From: Acinetobacter proteolyticus
Lineage (GTDB): Bacteria > Pseudomonadota > Gammaproteobacteria > Pseudomonadales > Moraxellaceae
Direction: 5' to 3'
Assembly: GCF_000367945.1 (NCBI RefSeq)
Contig: NZ_KB849179.1
Span: 186,001 to 250,000 of the forward strand
DNA length: 64,000 bases
The notes under the pieces are model-generated. The model ran no database searches and was not told the origin of the DNA. It was given only the letters and a program-made list of their open reading frames with translations. The stretch's first letter is position 1. Every line of letters begins with the position of its first letter. The position numbers were made by a program, and so were the translations under genes. Of this stretch, positions 35,328-42,936 are shown piece by piece.

Positions 35328-36296
35328 ATGTTGAAGCTATTGGCATTGGATCGCTTTACACTATTATTAGTTGCAATGGTGGCACTGGCGACTTTCTTGC
35401 CAGTCTCGGGGCAGATTGCGCATTATTTTAATATTCTCACGACAGTCGCCATCGCTGTGCTGTTCTTTTTACATGGCGCCAAGTTGTCACGTGAGGCTGT
35501 GGTAGAAGGGATGCTGCATTGGAAAATGCATGCGTTGGTGTTCGCTTTTACTTTTTTGATTTTCCCTGCAATCGGGTTGCTGGCTAAACCTGTGTTAGAG
35601 CCAATGTTAGGACAGCAACTGTATTGGGGCTTCCTGTTTATGTGCTTCTTGCCGTCGACTGTACAATCCTCCATTGCATTTACCTCAATGGCTAAGGGGA
35701 ATGTGGCTGCTGCTGTGTGTAGTGCATCTTTCTCCAATATTATCGGGATGTTCATTACTCCGATTTTGGTCAGCTATTTTATTTTAGGACAAAGTCAACA
35801 TGGCTTTGATCCAACCACATCAATTATTCAAATCACTTTGTTATTGTTGGTTCCTTTTATTCTGGGGCAGTTGCTTCGACCTTATGTTTTCCCGTATATG
35901 GTTAAAGTACCCAGTATCGTCAAAGCATTTGATCAGGGATCAATCTTAATGGTGGTCTATGGGGCATTCAGTAGTGCGGTGGTGGCTGGTTTGTGGCATC
36001 AAGTCAGTGGTTTAACCTTGTTGTATCTGGTGCTGGCATGTTCGGTGTTATTGACCATCGTGATGCTGCTTGCTTTGTATATTCCTAAGTGGTTGGGCTT
36101 TAATCATGCTGATCAAGTCACGATCTTCTTCTGTAGCTCTAAGAAAACCTTGGCGAGCGGGGTGCCAATGGCACAAATTCTGTTCATTGGACAGCCATTA
36201 GGGATGATAGTGCTGCCAATTATGATTTTTCATCAAATCCAGTTGATGGTCTGTGGCATGATTGCGAACCATTGGTCAAAATCAAATCAGGAATAG
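35328..36296 (+). CDS. Bile acid:sodium symporter-like (SBF/YfeH-type) transporter
   Basis: 322 residues with about ten membrane helices and almost no soluble loops. The SBF-like pattern is seen in LFFLHGAKLSREAVVEG, MCFLPSTVQSSIAFTSMAKGNVAAAVCSASFSNIIGMFITPI and FCSSKKTLASGVPMAQILF. The closest family I recall is the YfeH group, whose substrate is not known; related members carry organic anions with sodium. AAGGATAAGTT precedes the ATG. It is a single gene between a repeat/hairpin region and rpmE. Confidence 0.85.
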   Translation: MLKLLALDRFTLLLVAMVALATFLPVSGQIAHYFNILTTVAIAVLFFLHGAKLSREAVVEGMLHWKMHALVFAFTFLIFPAIGLLAKPVLEPMLGQQLYWGFLFMCFLPSTVQSSIAFTSMAKGNVAAAVCSASFSNIIGMFITPILVSYFILGQSQHGFDPTTSIIQITLLLLVPFILGQLLRPYVFPYMVKVPSIVKAFDQGSILMVVYGAFSSAVVAGLWHQVSGLTLLYLVLACSVLLTIVMLLALYIPKWLGFNHADQVTIFFCSSKKTLASGVPMAQILFIGQPLGMIVLPIMIFHQIQLMVCGMIANHWSKSNQE

Positions 36297-36326
36297 TTCG
36301 CAAAATTAAATTTTTTGGCGTATAAT
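36297..36326 (+). promoter_or_regulatory. Promoter of rpmE
   Basis: TTCGCA (36297-36302) and a perfect TATAAT (36321-36326) with an 18-bp spacer. It gives a leader of about 165 nt before the rpmE ATG, with an inverted pair TGACC/GGGTCA (about 36351-36377) that could form a regulatory stem. Confidence 0.65.
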
Positions 36327-36495
36327 GCTTGCCACTTGTTGGCTTTGCTCTGACCGTTAGCGTCTCGGTGGGTCAAAAGAAATGGTCTGTTATGGTGTTG
36401 ATCTGCAAGTGTGAAAACACTTTGCTTTCCTCAAATTGAGAGTGATCAATTGCGATAACAGCTTAAGCCTTTCTTACTAAATAGGAGCATCGACC

Positions 36496-36720
36496 ATGCG
36501 CGCCGATATTCACCCTAAATATGAAAAATTAGTTGCTACTTGTTCATGTGGTAACGTAATCGAAACTCGTTCTGCTCTTGGTAAAGAAACTATTTACCTT
36601 GATGTATGTTCAGCTTGCCACCCATTCTATACTGGTAAACAAAAGAATGTGGATACAGGCGGCCGTATCGACAAATTCAAACAACGTTTCTCTGGTATGT
36701 CACGTTCTATCAAACGTTAA
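36496..36720 (+). CDS. rpmE: 50S ribosomal protein L31
   Basis: 74 residues of the zinc-binding (C+) form of L31, with Cys at 16, 18, 38 and 41 (ATCSCGN and [10 protein letters not shown]). It sits at the bridge between the ribosomal subunits. ATAGGAGC is the ribosome-binding site. It has a long leader, its own good promoter and a strong terminator, so it is a monocistronic unit. L31 is known to be autoregulated in E. coli; whether the leader here does this is unknown. Confidence 0.97.
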   Translation: MRADIHPKYEKLVATCSCGNVIETRSALGKETIYLDVCSACHPFYTGKQKNVDTGGRIDKFKQRFSGMSRSIKR

Positions 36721-36731
36721 TATCAAGAAAG

Positions 36732-36760
36732 AAAAAAACGGGCATTATGCCCGTTTTTTT
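36732..36760. terminator. Bidirectional terminator after rpmE
   Basis: Perfect stem AAAAAAACGGGCAT/ATGCCCGTTTTTTT, shared with the convergent FimX-like gene. Confidence 0.9.
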
Positions 36761-36809
36761 GTACCTATATTTTTATCGATAATGTATATAGACAGTGATG
36801 TACAAGACC

Positions 36810-38900
36810 TTATTGGTCTTGTACATCGGTTAGGCGATCAAGCTTTTTCTGGAAGTAGTTGCCTTGTAAGAATCGCGCTTCAACATTCCATGCATTGGCA
36901 AATAGGTTCATGTCGTTCAGCTCCATCAAGAAAATTTCCACTGGCTTTTGGCCAATAAAATGCAGGATTTTTTCTTGTAAGTTTGCAATATCTTTTTCAG
37001 AGGCAAGCATTTTGGTCAATTTGCCATGTAGACTCAAATATTGCGCATCAATCTGTTGCAGCATCGAATCGCTATAGAGTGAATCACCAAAACCTCGAAT
37101 TGAAACTTCGGCACCATGTTGACGTAACAAGGCAATTTGTGGCTGTGCTTGTGACAGGTTCTGTTGCAGTGCTTGTTCAGAGAATTGCAGAATTAATGGG
37201 TGTGCTTGTTTACTGCCAATAATAGTCAATAATTTTGCAACTAATTCCGGCAATTTTTTATCATTTAATAAGACGTGATGGTTCAGATTAACAATCAGTT
37301 TGGCCTTCGGATATTGGGTAATAAAGTTATGCAATTGCTTGCAAGCTTCTACCAGAATCCAGCGATCAAGTTGCACAGAGAGCTCGACATCATCTTTAAG
37401 ATCAGCCAGATCACTTAAGTCTTGCCATTGATTATTATAGATAAAGCCGCCAGAAACCTCATAAGTATGCGTATGCTGGTCTTGTTTATCATAAAGCTGT
37501 TGATATTTAAGATGGATATCACCCGCATCCAGTTTTTGTTTAAGCTCTTGCAACAGGCTTAATTGGACTTTGGCTGGAATGTGTTCGGTCGTTAAACCAA
37601 TATCACTATCAATTTTTGGGCTGTTGAATACGGGTAAAGTTGCAGTAAATGCTTTGCTTAAAACTTGCTCGAAAAGCGCTTCATCTGGAATGGCCTGCGC
37701 AAGTTCGCAATAACCTAATTTAAGATGCAGAGGAAAGGTATGTTGAGCAGTCGCTAAAAGTTGTGGCTTCTGCAAGCTGTTTAAACCGATCAGCAATGAA
37801 TTTAAAACATTCTTGGATTCAGCTTGAAATAAGGCAACGTAGAGAGTGCTATCGACTTGATAAACAGGAACACTGACTTGTTCTTTGATAAAGTTTTGGA
37901 TATTGGCAAAATAAGCTTTAGTGCTACGCCAATCGCTTTGGAAAACCTCATTTGGGCAGTTGCTCAGACTAAAAAGGACCACAGCATTGGCATTGGCTGG
38001 GTGATTGGTGAGTTGTCGATTAATCTGTTGTAAGGCACTATTTAAACTGGATACTTTTTCAGATGAAACGACGGTTGCGGGTGCTGCTGCCGCTTGTGAT
38101 GATGATCCACATTCAATATTGAGTTGAATTTCTTCTTCATTGCCTGAAGGTAAAAATTCAATATGCAATGGATTATTTTTTACGGTTGGGTTTTGAGTAC
38201 GCAGCTCAAAACGTCCTTGCTCGAACTGGCCTTGCGAAATCTTTTTAAAGCGTAGCTTAAATTGCGCTAAATCTTCAGGTTGTAATACATCAAGGATGGG
38301 TAAGCCAATCAGCTCATCTTCACTGGAAAATCCAAATAAATGAGCATATTCAGTATTGGCACTGATATGGATACCTTCTTGCAAAATCGCGACGGCTTTA
38401 TGTGTCTCAGCGACTAAGGATTGAGCCTGAGTTTGTGCTGCTTCTAATTCATTCAGTAGGCGGTGTTCAGCTTGAACCAGACGACTATAAGACAATGCTC
38501 GGATCAGGCTGATATAGAACGTTTCAGGTACTTTGAGATTCAAAACATCATAGATGCCTTTATGAATATAATTCTGATATTGATCAGTATTGTAGTCATC
38601 TGGTTCCAGTAATAATACAGGTAGGCTGGGCTGTGATGACGCTTGAATCAAAGACAGGGTCTGTTCGATTTTTAGGTCATAAGCGCGACCAAAAATCACA
38701 ATATCCCATGGTAAATTCAACTGCTTTTCAAATGTTTTCAGATCATCCAATAAAGTTGCCTTGATTTGATGATCTTGTGCATTAAATATCGCTGCAATCT
38801 GATTATAACGAAGCTGGTTATCATCGATAATCAGTAAACGGGTCTCTGTCCGTTTGAGTTTTTTAGAGAGTAAAGAATTTCTCACTTCAATGCTTCCCAT
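36810..38900 (-). CDS. FimX-like protein: degenerate REC-PAS-GGDEF-EAL
   Basis: 696 residues, close to the 691 of Pseudomonas FimX, a c-di-GMP-binding protein needed for type IV pilus twitching. Order: REC-like (about 20-140; DDN at 26-28 but IVIFGRAYDL where the phosphorylated Asp should be), PAS (about 160-265, EGIHISANTEYAHLFGFSSEDELIG), a GGDEF-type domain with no GGDEF motif (about 285-425), and EAL (about 445-690). The EAL motif reads YEVSGG (480-485) and the DDFG motif is RGFGDS (602-607), so catalysis is very unlikely; QGNYFQKKL near the end is EAL-typical. It overlaps the upstream PilZ gene by 19 bp. A c-di-GMP sensor for pili is the best guess. Confidence 0.75.
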   Translation of the reverse strand: MGSIEVRNSLLSKKLKRTETRLLIIDDNQLRYNQIAAIFNAQDHQIKATLLDDLKTFEKQLNLPWDIVIFGRAYDLKIEQTLSLIQASSQPSLPVLLLEPDDYNTDQYQNYIHKGIYDVLNLKVPETFYISLIRALSYSRLVQAEHRLLNELEAAQTQAQSLVAETHKAVAILQEGIHISANTEYAHLFGFSSEDELIGLPILDVLQPEDLAQFKLRFKKISQGQFEQGRFELRTQNPTVKNNPLHIEFLPSGNEEEIQLNIECGSSSQAAAAPATVVSSEKVSSLNSALQQINRQLTNHPANANAVVLFSLSNCPNEVFQSDWRSTKAYFANIQNFIKEQVSVPVYQVDSTLYVALFQAESKNVLNSLLIGLNSLQKPQLLATAQHTFPLHLKLGYCELAQAIPDEALFEQVLSKAFTATLPVFNSPKIDSDIGLTTEHIPAKVQLSLLQELKQKLDAGDIHLKYQQLYDKQDQHTHTYEVSGGFIYNNQWQDLSDLADLKDDVELSVQLDRWILVEACKQLHNFITQYPKAKLIVNLNHHVLLNDKKLPELVAKLLTIIGSKQAHPLILQFSEQALQQNLSQAQPQIALLRQHGAEVSIRGFGDSLYSDSMLQQIDAQYLSLHGKLTKMLASEKDIANLQEKILHFIGQKPVEIFLMELNDMNLFANAWNVEARFLQGNYFQKKLDRLTDVQDQ

Positions 38901-40636
38901 AAATCTTGATCAATTGTGTCCATATTTTTTTGTGCCATATATTTTTGAAGAACAGGAAGTTCCTCATCATTTAGCAGTTCAAACTCAAATTGAACAAAAC
39001 TCTGGGTAATTAATTGTGCGTTTAATAAATACACTTTGACTTCCTCTTTCCCCAATCTTAAATGAACAGCTTGGTGTTCTCTAAAAATTTGTGAACCTGG
39101 TAAAATTAAAGTTGTTTTTGTTTCATCCAAATTTTGGTTTTTTAATAAAAGTGTTGGATGATAATTACTGATATGTCGATCTGCCTGTATGCGAACAGCA
39201 CAAGGGAAGATCTCCTGTGCCAATACTTCTAAACCAAGTTCCAGACTTTTCTCGGTCGATTGTTTCAGCCAACGAATGACGCCTCCACGCCAATGTCCAT
39301 GTGATGTTTCTTTAACTAAAATATACTCGCCTGTTCTTAGATTTTTAGGTGCTTCTCCAGACCATTTGATACGATAACCATTGACACTGATGTCCAAAAT
39401 ATCGGCTTGATAAACGGCTTTACTTTCACGACTTAAACGTTGAATCGCAGACTCTTGGTTGTCAGAGGCGCTTTTTTTGTCCCAGGCAGACATAAATTTC
39501 GATTCATTTTGTAGGCCATAGCTATGGTCTAGCAATAAGGTCTCTGCGAAATTCTTGGCTTTGGACAGATAGAAGTGTGCAGTCAATAAACCAAAGCAAA
39601 TATGCAACTGAGCTGAATATTCATAACGCTCATGACGGCGTTCTGCGGTGGTGCCTAAAATGGTTTGTACGTGGAACTTCAGCGCAGGGGTTAAGTAAAT
39701 TTTTTCATTTTTGGAAATGTATTCTGCATTTTTATGCAGGGTTGCCGTGACATGGTCGAGTAGACCATGGGTACTGATAAAAATATTTGGGTTAAAGCCA
39801 GAACTTTGTTTTTTATTATAAATGGGTGGGTGGTCTTTGCTGGTATCAACGACATACTTGGTTAAATCAGTTTCTTTAGCCAAGATTTGAACCATTTTGG
39901 CCCAGTCAAAACTACACTGAAATAACGCTTGAATTTCAGATTGACGAATTTGATTGGTATTAAAAATATCCATCAAAATCAATTGTGCATAGGCCTGAGT
40001 AATATTGGTAATCGAACTTGGTTTACCTTGAGACTGATCTAAATTGGTATGTTGGTATTTATGTGTTACTGCGGCATCATAAAGCTGATGAGCAATTAAC
40101 CACTGTCCAGCAACGGGTTCGCTATACAACATATGTTGTTGATAGAGTAACTGGGTCAGTTGCTGTAAAGATTGAAAGGTAGCAAGTGTTCTTGCGGTTT
40201 GCAGATTCTTCTTTTGATTCAAGGCGAAAATAGAAAATTTTTGCTGATCGAGCTGGTCATTACTACGGCGTACAATATTGATGTAAATAGCAGCAAAATA
40301 ACAACGTAATAGCATCGCCAATTCGATGATATGCTCATTACGGTCAGAACTGATTACACCTTGATTAAAAAAGTTTTTTTCCAAGCTACCCAAAACATTT
40401 TCTATGGTCGGGTGTAAAACTTGGATTAAATCGAATCTTAAAGTTTCAGAACATTCTAATTCACTGAGTTCTAATAAAGCAGCAAACAGTGCTTTGGAGG
40501 TATCACCCAATTGCATGATAGACAGGTCTGAAATCCATTCATTCAGGCTTTTTGAATTGGTATCGCAAAAACTCAGTTTGTCTCTTCTTAAGACCGTTGG
40601 AATTTGAAAAATATCCGAAAAAGCATTATTCATCAT
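38882..40636 (-). CDS. PilZ-domain c-di-GMP-responsive protein
   Basis: 584 residues from the ATG at 40636, 14 bp after epmB (the ORF is open further upstream into epmB). Most of the protein is a helical N-terminal region (about 1-410) that I do not recognise. A PilZ domain follows near 410-500, with RLSRESKAVYQADILDISVNGYRIKW: the DISVNG is the standard D-x-S-x-x-G, but the arginine pair is spaced RxxR rather than RxxxR. A second beta-rich domain is C-terminal. It lies between epmB and the FimX-like gene, overlapping the latter by 19 bp, which suggests a joint c-di-GMP function; the pairing is seen, the function inferred. Confidence 0.7.
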   Translation of the reverse strand: MMNNAFSDIFQIPTVLRRDKLSFCDTNSKSLNEWISDLSIMQLGDTSKALFAALLELSELECSETLRFDLIQVLHPTIENVLGSLEKNFFNQGVISSDRNEHIIELAMLLRCYFAAIYINIVRRSNDQLDQQKFSIFALNQKKNLQTARTLATFQSLQQLTQLLYQQHMLYSEPVAGQWLIAHQLYDAAVTHKYQHTNLDQSQGKPSSITNITQAYAQLILMDIFNTNQIRQSEIQALFQCSFDWAKMVQILAKETDLTKYVVDTSKDHPPIYNKKQSSGFNPNIFISTHGLLDHVTATLHKNAEYISKNEKIYLTPALKFHVQTILGTTAERRHERYEYSAQLHICFGLLTAHFYLSKAKNFAETLLLDHSYGLQNESKFMSAWDKKSASDNQESAIQRLSRESKAVYQADILDISVNGYRIKWSGEAPKNLRTGEYILVKETSHGHWRGGVIRWLKQSTEKSLELGLEVLAQEIFPCAVRIQADRHISNYHPTLLLKNQNLDETKTTLILPGSQIFREHQAVHLRLGKEEVKVYLLNAQLITQSFVQFEFELLNDEELPVLQKYMAQKNMDTIDQDLWEALK

Positions 40637-40649
40637 TGTGTTATCAATC

Positions 40650-41666
40650 TCAGAACGTTTGAACCCCAAAAAGCGGTGTTTTATTTTTTTCGCCCGCAAT
40701 TTCCCTGACGAGTTTTGGGACGAGATATCCGGGTAAACTCGCTAATACATCACTGTATATTTGATCTATCTCTGAAGATCTTAAATCAAAATGCTGAGCA
40801 CCTTTGACTTTATCCAAAACATGAAGGTAATAGGGCATTACTCGTGCGTCAAATAAACGGAGACTCAAGTCATTTAAAGTTTCTGCAGCATCATTCACAC
40901 CTTTGAGTAAAACCGCCTGATTGAGCACGGTAATATGGTGAAGTGATAACTGTAATAACTTTGAGCAAGTGAAATCATCGAGTTCAGCTGCGTGGTTTGA
41001 GTGTACCACTACTACAATGCGTAGCCTACTGTTTTTTAATATAGAAATCAGCTCTTCATCAATACGATTCGGGATTACAATCGGAACCCGTGAATGAATT
41101 CTCAGTATCTTGATCTGAGGGAGAGATGCTAGACGTTCTAGCCACAAAGAAATTTTTCGATTGTTCAGTGTCAGTGGATCACCACCACTAAAAATTACTT
41201 CATTGATTTGCGGATTTTGCTCAATATATTGCTTAATGTTGATCCAGTCGTCATTTTTAGGCAAATTCTCTTGATATGGAAAATGGCGTCGAAAACAATA
41301 GCGACAATGAATGGCGCAGGCACCGGTTAAAGTCAGCAAGAAACGTGATTGATACTTGTGTAAAACCCCAGCCATTTGATTGGCTGCTTCTTCACCGAGA
41401 GGGTCGGTAACAAACTCTGGATGTTCTTCCAGTTCCAGATGGTGCGGTAGGACTTGCAGTAGCAAAGGGTCGAGTGGATCGCCAACGGTCATTTTTCCGA
41501 CGAATGCACGCGGGACGCGCAATTTAAACTGTTCAGAGGCGAGGATTGCCCCTGATAATAGCTGATCGGTAGATAACTCAAGCAGATTTAACAGCTCTAA
41601 AGGATCAGTAATTAGATCACTGAGTTGTGATTGCCAGTTTTGCTCTTGATGTAAATAGTTTATCAT
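40650..41666 (-). CDS. epmB: EF-P beta-lysylation protein EpmB (lysine 2,3-aminomutase family)
   Basis: Radical-SAM enzyme that isomerises L-lysine to beta-lysine for attachment to Lys34 of elongation factor P. 338 residues; the radical-SAM cluster motif is C117-x3-C121-x2-C124 in TGACAIHCRYCFRRHFPY, followed by EVIFSGGDPLTLNN and RIHSRVPIVIPNRI. It is divergent from efp, as in E. coli, which confirms the call. The PilZ gene follows only 14 bp after it. Its upstream region is filled with a repeat element (41718-41984), leaving 51 bp before the ATG for its own promoter. The EF-P ligase gene epmA is not in the window. Confidence 0.96.
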   Translation of the reverse strand: MINYLHQEQNWQSQLSDLITDPLELLNLLELSTDQLLSGAILASEQFKLRVPRAFVGKMTVGDPLDPLLLQVLPHHLELEEHPEFVTDPLGEEAANQMAGVLHKYQSRFLLTLTGACAIHCRYCFRRHFPYQENLPKNDDWINIKQYIEQNPQINEVIFSGGDPLTLNNRKISLWLERLASLPQIKILRIHSRVPIVIPNRIDEELISILKNSRLRIVVVVHSNHAAELDDFTCSKLLQLSLHHITVLNQAVLLKGVNDAAETLNDLSLRLFDARVMPYYLHVLDKVKGAQHFDLRSSEIDQIYSDVLASLPGYLVPKLVREIAGEKNKTPLFGVQTF

Positions 41667-41717
41667 GCCATACGTAAAAATAGTGTTAGCCGCAGCTGTG
41701 TGCCTAGTCTAGCATTG

Positions 41718-41984
41718 GGGCTTGTTTAACGTTCATATATGAATTGCGTTATCGGTTAAAATTTAATCATGCGAGGCGTGAAACGCAGGGAATGGCTATT
41801 CCCTTGCCAAGTTTCATAACGAAGTATGAGGAAATTTTAGCCATAACCCTACGGGACAGGGAGATTTTTTGTAGCTACTGCGTTATGTATGGTTCATTTA
41901 GAATAACTAAATTTCACCATCCATGCCTTGTATCGTCGAAAAAATCTCCTCTGTCGCAACCAAATATGAATGTTAAATAAGCCC
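41718..41984. repeat. Dispersed inverted-end repeat element, copy B (267 bp)
   Basis: Ends GGGCTTGTTTAACGTTCATAT (41718-41738) and ATATGAATGTTAAATAAGCCC (41964-41984) are inverted with two mismatches in 21. Its inside is homologous to copy A in the opposite orientation. It fills most of the epmB-efp divergent promoter region, ending 36 bp before the efp ATG. The ends differ from those of copy A, though they keep their mutual complementarity. Confidence 0.8.
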
Positions 41985-42020
41985 ATAAGATTTGATTTTT
42001 AAGTTTGGAGTGCGCCTTTC

Positions 42021-42590
42021 ATGGCCTATTATTCTACAAATGATTTTAAAGCAGGCCTTAAGGTTATGCTTGATGGCAACCCATGTTCAATCATGGAAAA
42101 TGAATATGTAAAACCAGGTAAAGGTCAAGCATTTAACCGTGTGAAATTACGTAACCTTCGCTCTGGTAAAGTATTAGAAAAAACATTCAAATCAGGTGAC
42201 TCTTTAGAAGCAGCTGATATTGTAGAAGTAGAAATGGATTACCTCTACAACGATGGCGAAATGTGGAACTTTATGGATCCTGTATCTTTCGAGCAAATCG
42301 CTGCTGATAAAACAGCAATGGGTGATGCTGCGAAATGGTTAAAAGACGATTCTAATGAAAAATGTACGATTATGTTATTCAATGGCGTACCTTTAACTGT
42401 AAGCCCACCGAACTTTGTTGTGCTCAAAATTGTTGAGACTGATCCAGGTGTCCGTGGTGATACTTCTGGCGGTGGCGGTAAGCCTGCGAAACTTGAAACA
42501 GGTGCTGTGGTACGTGTTCCATTATTCGTACAGCAAGAAGAAAGCGTTCGTGTAGATACCCGTACTGGTGACTACCTAGAGCGTGCATAA
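42021..42590 (+). CDS. efp: Translation elongation factor P
   Basis: Relieves ribosome stalling at consecutive prolines. 189 residues, three beta-barrel domains. The loop that enters the peptidyl-transferase centre reads [21 protein letters not shown], with Lys34 in place for beta-lysylation by EpmB and EpmA. The C-terminal block [31 protein letters not shown] is typical. Divergent from epmB. Its upstream 36 bp directly abut repeat copy B, so its promoter must lie inside or be provided by the element. A terminator follows. Confidence 0.98.
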   Translation: MAYYSTNDFKAGLKVMLDGNPCSIMENEYVKPGKGQAFNRVKLRNLRSGKVLEKTFKSGDSLEAADIVEVEMDYLYNDGEMWNFMDPVSFEQIAADKTAMGDAAKWLKDDSNEKCTIMLFNGVPLTVSPPNFVVLKIVETDPGVRGDTSGGGGKPAKLETGAVVRVPLFVQQEESVRVDTRTGDYLERA

Positions 42591-42632
42591 TTGTGCCTGT
42601 GTAGCTGAGCTACGCAAGATATACAATTATCG

Positions 42633-42663
42633 AAGGGGATGATGAACAATCATCCCTTTTTTT
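42633..42663 (+). terminator. Terminator of efp
   Basis: GGGATGAT / ATCATCCC stem with a 5-nt loop and a run of seven T. Confidence 0.85.
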
Positions 42664-42752
42664 ATGCCAAAGTATTAGATAAATAATTGAAGCTAGAAGG
42701 TAAACTTACAAAGATATTTCTTCTACAGAAAATATAGAAAGGGAAATCTAAT

Positions 42753-42905
42753 AGGGTTTGTTGACATTTTTTGATGCCACTACGTTATCTTGCGTAGCTG
42801 TAATCGCTACTCATTATTTAGAATAGCTAAATTGCATAAAACATGCCTTGTGCCATCTATAAAATGTCCTCTGTCGCATGCATCTGTGAAATATCAACAG
42901 ACCCT
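42753..42905. repeat. Dispersed inverted-end repeat element, copy C (153 bp, internally deleted)
   Basis: The ends AGGGTTTGTTGACATTT and AAATATCAACAGACCCT match the ends of copy A (with few differences), and the right half (TTTAGAATAGCTAAATT, ATGCCTTGTGCCATCTAT, TCCTCTGTCGCA) is homologous to the corresponding half of copies A and B, in the orientation of B. About half of the inside is missing. It lies 31 bp before the cstA ATG. Confidence 0.75.
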
Positions 42906-42936
42906 AGCCACGCGTTATGTATTTGAGAGGTTTTGA

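Noticed and set aside
36578..36958. 126-codon plus-strand ORF overlapping rpmE and its terminator
   Set aside because: It is out of frame with rpmE, passes through the terminator hairpin and then runs antisense to the FimX-like gene.
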